This document shows positions 39,752 to 47,020 of a DNA stretch of 64,000 bases, piece by piece. Below the pieces are notes generated by a model. That model was not told the origin of the DNA and ran no database searches. It saw only the letters and a list, made by a program, of their open reading frames with translations. The stretch comes from a virus. The DNA lies in the IMG/VR virus record IMGVR_UViG_3300021420_000001, positions 47,481 through 111,480 of that record. The stretch is one strand, 5' to 3'. A program made the position numbers and the translations under genes. Numbering within the stretch: the stretch's first letter is position 1; each line of letters begins with the position of its first letter.

Positions 39752-40403
39752 GGGTTTGATGTTTTAATGTAGTCGGAGGAACTTTGCAAGAGGTAAGTTT
39801 GTTGTGGGTCAGGTAAGTCGCTAGATTCCTTGAAGCGTTATATACTAATTCCATTACGTCCTGGAATTGCTTTGACTGATATGGGAAGAAAGCGGGGTCC
39901 GGAATTTTGGGAACAGGAGGACTGACAAATTCCCCTAGACAGAATACGTGGCGATCTTTAAGATGACCGCAGGCCTTCTCTTCCAGTCTACGTTTATTGC
40001 CCTTGTCCATGTAAATAATTACGTCAGCCCAGATCAGATCATTGGTTGTCAGACAAACGCTACGATGTTCGGAAAGGTCCAGTCCGATTTTCTTCCTAGC
40101 GTATTCTCTTACCGGCTTGGCTGCTGGCTTATTATCGTCATCCCGGAATCCTCGCGATCGGATATGTAGCTTTGTATTGAACTTTTGCACGATAGCGTGA
40201 CACAGAGGGCTACGATAACGATTTCCATGACACAGAATCAAAACATTCATTTGCGACCCACTCTCTTGCCCAAGACCATTCAGCCTGTCGGCCGCACGCT
40301 TCGCAGCATTACGGCTGGGATAAGCCGCGACAAAGTGCTTCTCTCCGGACGAATAGCGCCAAGCGACCGCCCATTGTTTGTTTCTATAGTAGACGATATA
40401 CAT
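39666..40403 (-). CDS. LMW protein-tyrosine-phosphatase-like protein with N-terminal extension
   Basis: 245 residues from ATG 40403. Residues about 52-180 carry the low-molecular-weight phosphatase signature: NVLILCHGNRYRSPLCHAIV holds CX5RS, and VPKIPDPAFF the DP acid loop. The first 50 residues (MYIVYYRNKQWAVAW; AAYPSRNAAKRAADRLNG) look like a separate small domain. ATG 40250 would give the phosphatase alone. The C-terminal 28 residues overlap the NusG-like gene by 86 bases and are low-complexity, so the true end may be a later decay. May dephosphorylate a host capsule tyrosine kinase. Confidence 0.65.
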   Translation of the reverse strand: MYIVYYRNKQWAVAWRYSSGEKHFVAAYPSRNAAKRAADRLNGLGQESGSQMNVLILCHGNRYRSPLCHAIVQKFNTKLHIRSRGFRDDDNKPAAKPVREYARKKIGLDLSEHRSVCLTTNDLIWADVIIYMDKGNKRRLEEKACGHLKDRHVFCLGEFVSPPVPKIPDPAFFPYQSKQFQDVMELVYNASRNLATYLTHNKLTSCKVPPTTLKHQTHEGHELDRSADETPTRGMGGGKRSPSRA

Positions 40404-40487
40404 CGCCGCCTCTTCGCTTAGCATCGGTCCCGCCTATCGGCTACGCGGCATTTATCCGGCTCCCGACACGGCGCGCCCCCACCTACG

Positions 40488-40784
40488 CTACGGGCTCTCG
40501 CCCGGCCGGACTCGAACCGGTGACTCGGATTCAGTGGCCGGAACAGTTTCCGCGGTCGCCTTGGCCCTTTCTAGTGCCATCTCGAATTTTGCCTGCGCAT
40601 ACCCTTCGGCCCTGCCGGCAGCCCGCGCGGCCCCCAGCAATTCCTCTAGCTCGTTCTGACTAATTGCATTTTTCATGATCCGCTTCACGGCCCACGAAAC
40701 AACGGCTATTGCCACCGATTCTCTGCTTGAGAGCAGTTGAGCACGGTTTGGGACGAGATTCCACCTCGCTTGGTCCTGCCTCAC
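40488..40784 (-). CDS. Ala/Glu-rich helical hypothetical protein
   Basis: Up to 98 residues; the best-supported start is ATG 40676 with AAGCGGA upstream, giving MKNAISQNELEELLGAARAA. Helical, rich in Ala and Glu. The last 15 codons coincide with two stem-loops. Translation there gives a VRVRPGE string often produced by reading tRNA-like DNA, so the C-terminus may be non-functional. Confidence 0.45.
   Translation of the reverse strand: MRQDQARWNLVPNRAQLLSSRESVAIAVVSWAVKRIMKNAISQNELEELLGAARAAGRAEGYAQAKFEMALERAKATAETVPATESESPVRVRPGESP
40491..40520 (-). other. Tandem stem-loops resembling a tRNA T-arm
   Basis: Two perfect stem-loops lie back to back: CGGGC/GCCCG with a 4-base loop (40491-40504), and CCGG/CCGG with the 7-base loop ACTCGAA (40506-40520), which on the minus strand is a T-arm-like TTCGAGT loop. 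No acceptor or anticodon stem completes a tRNA. Could be a regulatory structure, or the remnant 3' end of a tRNA. Confidence 0.45.
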
Positions 40785-40823
40785 GTCACCCTCCAGCTTC
40801 CCTATCCGTCCGAATCGCCCAGG

Positions 40824-41045
40824 TCATAGGTCTCTCGTCTCGGTGTGGGACAGCTCAGTCGGCGTGTGCGACGTGAGCCAAAAAACCTCGTTTCCAATCT
40901 GCATCCACCACTGCCTATCGGTCATCTGCTCAATGTGCACATCGCAACCTTTCGCCACGATCTCATCGACCGAACCATCTTCGTTGCGGCGGATTTCGAC
41001 GGTCACGGCTGCAACAGGAGGTCCATCTGTGCATAGTTCGGCCAT
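40824..41045 (-). CDS. Hypothetical protein, 73 aa
   Basis: 73 residues, MAELCTDGPPVAAVTVEIRR, with a WWMQIGNEVFWLTS strand. It follows a 59-codon gene directly. No family recognised. Confidence 0.6.
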   Translation of the reverse strand: MAELCTDGPPVAAVTVEIRRNEDGSVDEIVAKGCDVHIEQMTDRQWWMQIGNEVFWLTSHTPTELSHTETRDL

Positions 41046-41225
41046 CTATCCCTCCTTCGCGCCGACACCCTCACCGAGAGCGGCCTTCATCGCCTCAAGA
41101 ACCGGTGCGGTGGTTGATCCGCGCTCGATTGCCTCGATCGTGGCTTCTGCGGCGCTTTCGATCCGTTTTAGCCGCAGATACCGATGCGTCAAGATCGTGA
41201 TGGTGTCTGTCGCGGAGTCTGTCAT
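41046..41225 (-). CDS. Small helical protein, 59 aa
   Basis: 59 codons, MTDSATDTITILTHRYLRLK, then AAEATIEAIERGSTTAPVLE, an alpha-helical protein. Starts in an ATGA overlap with the TM gene upstream and stops just before the next ATG. Unknown role. Confidence 0.6.
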   Translation of the reverse strand: MTDSATDTITILTHRYLRLKRIESAAEATIEAIERGSTTAPVLEAMKAALGEGVGAKEG

Positions 41226-41365
41226 CGAATGTGCGCCTCCCTACGATCTTCGGGGTCAGGCCCTTGGATCGCGTACATAACCATGCACGCGATCATCAGT
41301 GGGACCAGGAAGATGGCGACAGCCATTCCGGCAATAGAATTGATCTTCAAGGGTTCAGCTCGCAT
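41222..41365 (-). CDS. Small single-TM protein with strong RBS, 47 aa
   Basis: From ATG 41365, preceded by AAAGGAGGAGACA, one of the best ribosome sites in the window. It encodes MRAEPLKINSIAGMAVAIFL followed by a membrane helix and a charged tail. The same frame continues upstream to ATG 41527, which would add a second hydrophobic segment (WLILEYSIGWSGVVLAS). Dual starts of this kind occur in phage holins, but size and context are not enough to call one. Confidence 0.5.
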   Translation of the reverse strand: MRAEPLKINSIAGMAVAIFLVPLMIACMVMYAIQGPDPEDRREAHIR

Positions 41366-41513
41366 TGTCTCCTCCTCCTTTGATAGGTGCTGCCGGCTGC
41401 GCGCCGCCATCCTTCGCTTTTGACACTTAAATCCGATCCAAGTAAGAGCTGCGCCAGGCGATGCCAAAACAACACCAGACCACCCTATTGAGTACTCTAG
41501 GATCAACCAAAAT

Positions 41514-42431
41514 CTATAGCGCAGCATAGTAAGCATTGAAACCTTCAAAGCGTCCCTCCAGGATTGCCTTTATATTATTCGCAATCACCTCTTTCTGCAA
41601 TGATCCATCATGCACAGTGGCGCGATACCCAATCTCCTGCCAATGAACGTATTTCGGAAACTTGGGAAAACACCATCGCGGATATGATTTGGGTTCCAGG
41701 GGGATATCTTCAAGGGCATGAACCAGGAACGTCTTACAGTAATCGATACAGGATTCCAATTCATCGCTATTCAACGTGCCTGGAAAATGGCGCCATTCGA
41801 TGGTGTCACTCTCCAATAATTGACGCAGACTGACGCAGCACCGCGGTTGTAGATGCCAGCAAGGAGTTCCGTTGGGACGATGTGGAACCTCAGCCTCGAA
41901 GAATTGGTCAACTGTCTTTGCCGCTAACTGTCCTTGTACCCGCTTTGCAGACAACAACGTATGGTGACTGACCTTACGCCGTTTGTAACGCCGCATTGCG
42001 CCTTCGTATTCCCTTCCCTTGTATTCCCATGCCGATGGACAAGGGATGGGTTCGATACTCTCTAACAGCTTTGGCATGCGCTGGTGGATATATTGCTGTA
42101 CCCGTTTCAGGGATTGTAGATCATCCCTGAGTCCGGGCACGCGGATATGAACATGCAAATTACTACGATAATTAACCTTGACTTCGGGAAAGAGTTTACA
42201 AATCTTTTCCAGGCATTCGACCTGTCCATCGATCGTATCTGTCGGCGGGGTGTTGACCTCACCTCCATGATGATACAACTTATCCAATGGATCGTTAGCG
42301 ATACCCGAACTGTTAACTATCGTGTGATCCTTACGATTATTTTCGCAATGCTTGGGTAAGGGCTTGGTACGATCGTAATCGGCGAATTCGAACTCTGCGC
42401 CATAGGTCCAGTTTTTGGGATGGTATTTCAC
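41514..42431 (-). CDS. Amidoligase-family (ATP-dependent COOH-NH2 ligase) protein
   Basis: 305 residues from a GTG overlapping the upstream stop as GTGA. Family landmarks are YGAEFEFADYD near residue 10 (GxExE metal site), SNLHVHIRVPGLRDD near residue 91 (HxH) and ESDTIEWRHFPGTLN near residue 210 (E-x-R). These match the amidoligase group proposed to make amide bonds like glutamine synthetase relatives. In phages they are thought to modify peptides or cell-wall components. Substrate unknown; neighbours give no clear pathway. Confidence 0.68.
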   Translation of the reverse strand: MKYHPKNWTYGAEFEFADYDRTKPLPKHCENNRKDHTIVNSSGIANDPLDKLYHHGGEVNTPPTDTIDGQVECLEKICKLFPEVKVNYRSNLHVHIRVPGLRDDLQSLKRVQQYIHQRMPKLLESIEPIPCPSAWEYKGREYEGAMRRYKRRKVSHHTLLSAKRVQGQLAAKTVDQFFEAEVPHRPNGTPCWHLQPRCCVSLRQLLESDTIEWRHFPGTLNSDELESCIDYCKTFLVHALEDIPLEPKSYPRWCFPKFPKYVHWQEIGYRATVHDGSLQKEVIANNIKAILEGRFEGFNAYYAAL

Positions 42432-42583
42432 AGCTTGACTTTACCTTTGGTCCGAACAGCTATCATTGGCATATAGCATTTCTCACACATCGGTACGCTA
42501 TTGTCACGACTCAGGCGCTCAGATTCGATCTCATCAATTTCCCGCTTGGTTTTGCAACCAATACATTGCGCCGTAATTTTCAT
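42428..42583 (-). CDS. Zinc-ribbon microprotein, 51 aa
   Basis: 51 codons with QCIGCKTKRE and MCEKCYMPM forming two CxxC knuckles. The start overlaps the upstream stop as TGATG and the stop overlaps the amidoligase GTG, so it is locked into the operon. Likely binds zinc; role unknown. Confidence 0.6.
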   Translation of the reverse strand: MKITAQCIGCKTKREIDEIESERLSRDNSVPMCEKCYMPMIAVRTKGKVKL

Positions 42584-42795
42584 CACAGACCCTTTATGGT
42601 AATTTCCACCGGCTGACCTTCGTAGAGTTCCGGTTTCTCGTTACCGAGATGGAGGTGTTCCCAGGAACCTTCGAAACATACGAACCAACCCAGGTCTTCT
42701 TCCGTCAGCTCGGCTTTACCACCTACCATACGTCCACGCACGGTACGTTTGAGGAATTCGACCGATTTGACCTTTGTCTTGATCCGGTATCTCAT
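42583..42795 (-). CDS. Beta-barrel-like hypothetical protein, 70 aa
   Basis: Start at ATG 42795 in an ATGA overlap. MRYRIKTKVKSVEFLKRTV...LGWFVCFEGSWEHLHLG...GQPVEITIKGL reads like a small five-stranded barrel. No known family. Confidence 0.6.
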   Translation of the reverse strand: MRYRIKTKVKSVEFLKRTVRGRMVGGKAELTEEDLGWFVCFEGSWEHLHLGNEKPELYEGQPVEITIKGL

Positions 42796-43031
42796 TTTGC
42801 TACAAACCAACGACCTTCCCTACCACAAACATTTAATACTCTGGCCCAAAACCAATCGTAGTGTCTGTGGGTAGCGCAGTATTTAGTTTCGTGAACAGGC
42901 TTGGGGTTGATCCCAGTCACAAAATCCCGCTGTGGCTTTCCCAAAGGATTTTGTGGCGCATTGCACTTAGCGTACTCTGGACTAGACCCGTCATTCAAAC
43001 ACCACTTGCAATTGATACAGAGCCTTTGCAT
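42792..43031 (-). CDS. Cys-rich hypothetical protein, 79 aa
   Basis: 79 residues: LCINCKWCLND, YAKCNAPQNP and TKYCATHRHYDWF give five cysteines in a CxxCxxC...C...C layout, similar to small phage proteins that may carry zinc or an Fe-S cluster. It directly follows QueF. Function unknown. Confidence 0.65.
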   Translation of the reverse strand: MQRLCINCKWCLNDGSSPEYAKCNAPQNPLGKPQRDFVTGINPKPVHETKYCATHRHYDWFWARVLNVCGREGRWFVAK

Positions 43032-43033
43032 AT

Positions 43034-43474
43034 TTAACGTCCTCGGTAAGCACGGGAATCGAGATCGGGAATGGTTGCCACGCGGGCCCCATCCTCGTAG
43101 AAGACATCAATCGGAATTCCACCTCTTGCGTTGAAGTAGCCGGCAATGCGGAACCAAATAGGTTGAACGCACTCGATGATATGGCGTCCAATCTGGATGA
43201 CACAGGCTTCATGAAAGGCTTGATGATTACGATATGAGCCCAAGTACAACTTCAAGGATTTGGACTCGACCAGATACTTACCCGGGATGTAATCGATCAC
43301 CATCGTTGCGAAATCAGGCTGCGACGTTACCGGACACAACGAGGAAAATTCTGGACAGGTGAACCGAGCCACGTACTTGATTTCAGGATAGGGGTTCGAG
43401 ACCGGATCAAGAATGAAACTTGTCGGTACAGTCGGCAGTTCGGACTTCTGACCAAGGTGGCGGGGTTCCTGCAT
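43034..43474 (-). CDS. queF: QueF, NADPH-dependent preQ0 reductase
   Basis: 146 residues from ATG 43474 with AAGGGAAG upstream. FTCPEFSSLCPVTSQPDFAT holds the catalytic Cys47 and Asp54; LVESKSLKLYLGSYRNH holds the QueF E(S)K(S)xK motif, and AFHEACV the His/Glu pair. Matches unimodular QueF of about 150 residues, which reduces preQ0 to preQ1. In this phage, with QueE and a DpdA homologue, it points to preQ1 (or a derivative) placed in DNA rather than only tRNA. Good confidence in family. Confidence 0.88.
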   Translation of the reverse strand: MQEPRHLGQKSELPTVPTSFILDPVSNPYPEIKYVARFTCPEFSSLCPVTSQPDFATMVIDYIPGKYLVESKSLKLYLGSYRNHQAFHEACVIQIGRHIIECVQPIWFRIAGYFNARGGIPIDVFYEDGARVATIPDLDSRAYRGR

Positions 43475-43475
43475 A

Positions 43476-43991
43476 TTACTTCCCTTTGTTGTACAGATCG
43501 AGAATGATCTTGGCCCGTTTCCACAACTCGGCATTGCCCTCAGTTAGAAGAGGCAGCAAGAGTTCCTTTTCCCGCATATAGGTTACCGCGAAATGCGGGT
43601 CGTGGGCAACGATGTCCTTGCTGTTCGAGATCAGGTCGGCAAGCTTGATCGTCTTGCCTTCGGGCGATGCGTTGGCATTATGAAGTCGGTCAAGTTCCTT
43701 ACGCTTTGCCCGCTTGCCATCTTCGGGACGCGATCGATCAGTCACTTCGTCGACCAGTCTGGCAACCTCATACCCGAACAGCTCACGTAATTGGATATCA
43801 GTGACGGCCTGATCTTCCTTACAATCATGGAGCCAGGCGGCGGCGATGACCTCGTCCCGGCATCCGACCTCTTGACAGAGTCCGGCGACCTCCTGCAAAT
43901 GAACGGCGTAAGGCAAGCCCGTATACTTGCGGACCTGAGTCCTGTGAACCCGTTGGGCAAAGTTCTTGGCCCTGTATGAGAGTTTTGTCAT
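43476..43991 (-). CDS. HD-domain (p)ppGpp hydrolase-like protein
   Basis: 171 residues from ATG 43991. RKYTGLPYAVHLQEVAG (H31), AAWLHDCKEDQAVTD (HD at 55-56, ED at 59-60) and GKTIKLADLISNSKDIV (D119) reproduce the SpoT/MESH1 hydrolase metal and substrate motifs. No synthetase or ACT domain, so it is a small alarmone hydrolase type. It would lower stringent-response alarmone levels during infection. Alternative: another HD phosphohydrolase. Confidence 0.75.
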   Translation of the reverse strand: MTKLSYRAKNFAQRVHRTQVRKYTGLPYAVHLQEVAGLCQEVGCRDEVIAAAWLHDCKEDQAVTDIQLRELFGYEVARLVDEVTDRSRPEDGKRAKRKELDRLHNANASPEGKTIKLADLISNSKDIVAHDPHFAVTYMREKELLLPLLTEGNAELWKRAKIILDLYNKGK

Positions 43992-43992
43992 A

Positions 43993-44253
43993 TTAGTTAT
44001 CTGCATCAAAAAGATTATGCCGCGACCTACCAAAACGTATAGTTCCCGGTGCGGTACGCCGCAAGGACGCTAAACCGCGATTAATGCAGTATCGAACTAC
44101 AGCTGGGAGAGGTCCACTAATTGTTGCCTTTGCCACACCCTTACCCCAGAACCCGTAAGGGTTAACACCAACAGGTTGACGGGGCATTCGTGTTCGCAGC
44201 CCACGAATGAAGGCATAGGCTCGATCACGCTTTTTATGCTTATCCTTACTCAT
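43993..44253 (-). CDS. Basic hypothetical protein, 86 aa
   Basis: From ATG 44253 (MSKDKHKKRDRAYAFIRGLR), very basic, with GVNPYGFWGKGVAKATISGP in the middle. No known family. Ends one base before the HD-domain gene. Confidence 0.55.
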   Translation of the reverse strand: MSKDKHKKRDRAYAFIRGLRTRMPRQPVGVNPYGFWGKGVAKATISGPLPAVVRYCINRGLASLRRTAPGTIRFGRSRHNLFDADN

Positions 44254-45226
44254 GACATATCGCATCCCTGTAAACACGTGCGACGAAATCGTCAATCCAT
44301 TGGTAGTCCGGTTTATCAGGCAGGGACGATTTCGTCGCAGCTACTTCGACATCGACCAACAGTTGCTCGATCTCGGCACTGACCTCCTGATAGGGCAACT
44401 GTCCCAATTTGATTGCCAAGATGTGTGCAGCGTTGGGAAGAGGAAACGTCACATTGGCTGTCGCCAGGAACTCAAGGGCTTGCGCCCCAACCCGGACAGC
44501 GTGCGACAATGCCTTCCAGTCTACGCCCTGCTGACTCTCGGCTTGTAGAGCCCGTTGGCCGTACTCGTCAACCAACCGCTGGACAATACCATATGCGTTC
44601 TTGATCGAAGACGTAAAAGGCAACTTACGATTACAGACATCCCAGTGGCGGATCATTGTACCGTTCGCCAATGGAATATCTATGAGTAGCATATGCTCGA
44701 CACCAGAAATACCCTGAGCTATTACTCCCTCAAATTGAGCAAGCTTCGGGGTCGTTCCATACTTCTCGATCAAATCATTTAGAGTTTTCAGGGCTAACCG
44801 AGCTGCAGCAACCCGAGACCCTTTGATCCCATATTTGTTGGCCTGCTGACGACAGTAGCCGACAAAGGCCGTGGATTTCCGGGTCAGGAGTCGATGACTT
44901 TGCACCAGGAGTTGTGCCCATTCAATCGAACAGTTTTCGTTGATCCAGGACCATTGAGGAGCAAAGAGCATATCCAGGGCGACCGTCTGTCCCTCGGATA
45001 GCAACTCGAGATAGCGTTGGAGGCTGTAGCTTTCTTCCTCGATTTCTCCAGGCAGATTCTTTTCCTTCTCCGCCTTGGGACGTGATTTGTTGATCGAACC
45101 CTTGACGCGCTGGAGAAGGATATCCTGCGGGTCCGGGATGTATACCGATTTGAAATCCAGATCAGAGTTCGGCGTCGTCGTCCCGTAGAGATGACTACCA
45201 AACTTTATGGTGACAATGTTACGCAT
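44246..45226 (-). CDS. Nucleotidyltransferase (pol beta superfamily, COG3541-like)
   Basis: 326 residues. IKFGSHLYGTTTPNSDLDFK (about 7-26) is the GS-x10-DxD core of minimal nucleotidyltransferases; the long helical remainder (SLQRYLELLSEGQTVALDML; FVGYCRQQANKYGIKGSRV) resembles the family found in many phages and attributed to RNA repair or nucleotide transfer. Substrate unknown. Eight-base overlap with the small gene upstream. Confidence 0.7.
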   Translation of the reverse strand: MRNIVTIKFGSHLYGTTTPNSDLDFKSVYIPDPQDILLQRVKGSINKSRPKAEKEKNLPGEIEEESYSLQRYLELLSEGQTVALDMLFAPQWSWINENCSIEWAQLLVQSHRLLTRKSTAFVGYCRQQANKYGIKGSRVAAARLALKTLNDLIEKYGTTPKLAQFEGVIAQGISGVEHMLLIDIPLANGTMIRHWDVCNRKLPFTSSIKNAYGIVQRLVDEYGQRALQAESQQGVDWKALSHAVRVGAQALEFLATANVTFPLPNAAHILAIKLGQLPYQEVSAEIEQLLVDVEVAATKSSLPDKPDYQWIDDFVARVYRDAICHE

Positions 45227-45398
45227 CCATTTCCTTGATGATCAACGCGAGTAGCTTGATGCAATGACTGAGTCCGACAGCCCGTTCCATATCTCCGATG
45301 GAAAGGGCGGCATCACGGAGTTCGATCAACAATTCCCGCATACCATCGACATCCCTCAGATCGTAGACGTCATCGCCTGAAACGTATCTCTTGGTCAT
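45219..45398 (-). CDS. Small helical protein, 59 aa
   Basis: 59 codons, MTKRYVSGDDVYDLRDVDGM then LLIELRDAALSIGDMERAVG, helical. Overlaps the nucleotidyltransferase start by eight bases. Unknown role. Confidence 0.6.
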   Translation of the reverse strand: MTKRYVSGDDVYDLRDVDGMRELLIELRDAALSIGDMERAVGLSHCIKLLALIIKEMDA

Positions 45399-45407
45399 TT
45401 ATTTTTC

Positions 45408-45728
45408 CTAGAAGGGGCAGTCTTCGTCATCATACGGGGCAAGTTGTTCCTTGATCGCCTCGAGTCTTTGACTCTCCTGTCCACGTTGTTTTTCCTTCCA
45501 GACTCGATATCGTTCAGGCATTATTAACGTAGTCCTGCATCTAGGATTTATGCAATTAAACCACCGAGTATAATAGTAAGGCTGACGCAAATGTTTGCTC
45601 GTAATCTCCCCATGTTCCCTAATCTCAGTAGATTGCCCGCATCGGGGACAGGGATCACCATCTAAGCTTACTACTACTCTATTCTTTTTACGCATTACTT
45701 TACGCTTCCTATATATACTTCTATTCAT
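45408..45728 (-). CDS. Zinc-ribbon-like protein, about 106 aa
   Basis: Start at ATG 45728 (GGAG upstream) or 45695 (AGGAAG upstream). DPCPRCGQSTEIREHGE and NCINPRCRTTL give CxxC plus Cx4C, a zinc ribbon, followed by a charged C-terminal helix. Probably the first gene of the operon downstream of the gene-poor region at 45.8-46.3 kb. Confidence 0.6.
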   Translation of the reverse strand: MNRSIYRKRKVMRKKNRVVVSLDGDPCPRCGQSTEIREHGEITSKHLRQPYYYTRWFNCINPRCRTTLIMPERYRVWKEKQRGQESQRLEAIKEQLAPYDDEDCPF

Positions 45729-45860
45729 ACAACCTACTCCATCAAGACACAGGTAACCCTTTCCGCAGAGGAGGAGCATATCACGTTGCTCCCCCTCTTT
45801 CCCTGATCAGAGGAAGTCACAGTCTAGGAAGAACTGTAACCGCGTACTTGTTAATCCTCG

Positions 45861-46028
45861 CTACGTAGAGCTGAACCTCGTAGCACCAATGGTGTTCCCA
45901 TTGGCTCGCATGACCCCACTCTGGGCTGGAGCCTTGCCGGACCAGACGTATACGTTATCACAACGATCTACGTCCAGCTTCTGCACGCCGGGTGGGATGA
46001 TCAATTCCCCTGACGAACGTGCCGACAT
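45861..46028 (-). CDS. Possible small protein, 55 aa
   Basis: A 55-codon ATG frame with plausible composition (MSARSSGELIIPPGVQKLDV; NVYVWSGKAPAQSGVM) lies alone in the otherwise gene-poor stretch between 45.73 and 46.34 kb. No strong ribosome site seen; tentative. Confidence 0.4.
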   Translation of the reverse strand: MSARSSGELIIPPGVQKLDVDRCDNVYVWSGKAPAQSGVMRANGNTIGATRFSST

Positions 46029-46221
46029 CGGATACCCTTACCACGGTTTCTTAGGCCGTAGGTTTTCGTAAATGCGCCGGGACGTAAGCAGCACACCGGA
46101 GCCCGGACCACTACCTGCGTTATTTAACCAGGTACAGGCAAACCTGTATTCCTTGCATTACTGGGCAAGTGCAGGGTTTTGGATGCAAGCTCAATCGGAA
46201 AATAATCCGGGCCGAGCGCGA

Positions 46222-46260
46222 TTGCTTTCTGTCAGAAAACTTGGTATAAATCTTTCTGAC
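46222..46260 (+). promoter_or_regulatory. Promoter with 8-bp inverted-repeat operator
   Basis: TTGCTT (46222-46227) and TATAAA (46245-46250) are separated by exactly 17 bases. A perfect inverted repeat GTCAGAAA (46231-46238) and TTTCTGAC (46253-46260) brackets the -10 element, the layout of a repressor or activator site. It points toward the candidate small RNA and terminator that follow. Sequence only; the binding protein is unknown. Confidence 0.55.
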
Positions 46261-46343
46261 GCTTATTCCGGATGTGCGCTCCACATCAATCCATCCGAAA
46301 AGCAGCCCTGCGGTGCAACCAACATCGCCGGGCTTTTTCTTTT
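46257..46343 (+). ncRNA. Candidate ~85-nt small RNA
   Basis: Starting just after the promoter and ending in a terminator-like hairpin, this stretch has no convincing reading frame. It can fold as a first hairpin (TTCCGGATG pairing with CATCCGAA) and the terminator hairpin. Placed convergent with the ProQ gene, whose family binds small RNAs. It may regulate by base-pairing; targets unknown. Confidence 0.45.
46304..46343 (+). terminator. Rho-independent terminator
   Basis: AGCCCTGCG (46304-46312) pairs with CGCCGGGCT (46326-46334) with one mismatch, loop of 13 bases, followed by TTTTTCTTTT. Classical rightward terminator; may also act, less well, on leftward ProQ transcripts. Confidence 0.65.
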
Positions 46344-46881
46344 ATGCTGATTTCTTTTTTGAAGCAACCTTTGGCTTCTTTGGAACTGGAAGCGGATTCA
46401 AGAGTTCGATTAGTTCGAGCGCTTGGCATAGTTCGTAATGGGGGTCGGACTTATCTTCGGACTCAAGAACAATCAATCCTTGCGGCGTTGTACGTAAACC
46501 TTCCTTGATCAGGCGCCGCGCCGCTCGTTCCACTTCTTTCAGCTTCCATAACTTGGTTCTCATTTTACGGGCTTCGGAAACACCCAAAGCGCGCCAAGCG
46601 GCCTGTTTGGCCTCCTCTGTCGTAACTCTTCCTACGACTTTTCCGAGGAGATCGATCCGTTCTGCGCCTGTAATCACAGAAGCTAAGTAGCTAGTCTCAT
46701 CGGTATATAAACGTAGAATAGTCCGAACCTTGTTCCGTGCTATATCAGGAGCACATGCAAACAAATCCTCTTTGATCCCAATCTTGAGGGGGCGTTTAGA
46801 TATCATAAAACACAACGGAAATCGCTTGTAGAGTTCTTCTTTAGTGTCTTGTATGGTTTTCAGGTTGGTAACAAACGCCAT
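46342..46881 (-). CDS. ProQ/FinO-family RNA chaperone
   Basis: 179 residues from ATG 46881, which has GGAG seven bases upstream; an earlier ATG at 46908 is possible. RFPLCFMISKRPLKIGIKED, VRTILRLYTDETSYLASV and GAERIDLLGKVVGRVT follow the ProQ/FinO domain from start to end (about residues 18-120), then a charged C-terminal tail. These proteins bind structured RNAs and promote or block base pairing. First gene leftward of the divergent region, so probably early. Its 3' end abuts a candidate small-RNA gene. Confidence 0.82.
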   Translation of the reverse strand: MAFVTNLKTIQDTKEELYKRFPLCFMISKRPLKIGIKEDLFACAPDIARNKVRTILRLYTDETSYLASVITGAERIDLLGKVVGRVTTEEAKQAAWRALGVSEARKMRTKLWKLKEVERAARRLIKEGLRTTPQGLIVLESEDKSDPHYELCQALELIELLNPLPVPKKPKVASKKKSA

Positions 46882-46911
46882 CGCATTACTCCAAGTTTCC
46901 TTAATCATACG

Positions 46912-46929
46912 ACAAAAGGCATCTTTTGT
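46912..46929. promoter_or_regulatory. Palindrome between divergent gene sets
   Basis: ACAAAAG-GCAT-CTTTTGT, a perfect 7-bp inverted repeat, lies just upstream of the ProQ gene in the switch region between leftward and rightward transcription. Possible operator; no clear promoter boxes could be assigned around it. Confidence 0.4.
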
Positions 46930-47020
46930 GGGGGTATGTCTTGGTCAGCGGAACCTACCCGGCACAGAGGCGCATCGCGCATAGTCTGGCGATACCGGGA
47001 CGGCATAGGGAAAGCTGGGA

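Noticed and set aside
40488-40580. Possible tRNA gene on the minus strand
   Set aside because: Only a T-arm-like stem is present; no anticodon stem or acceptor stem pairs with it, and the 5' half cannot be found.
46072-46350. Plus-strand frame of 92 codons over the small-RNA locus
   Set aside because: Runs through promoter, operator and terminator; no ribosome site; composition not protein-like.
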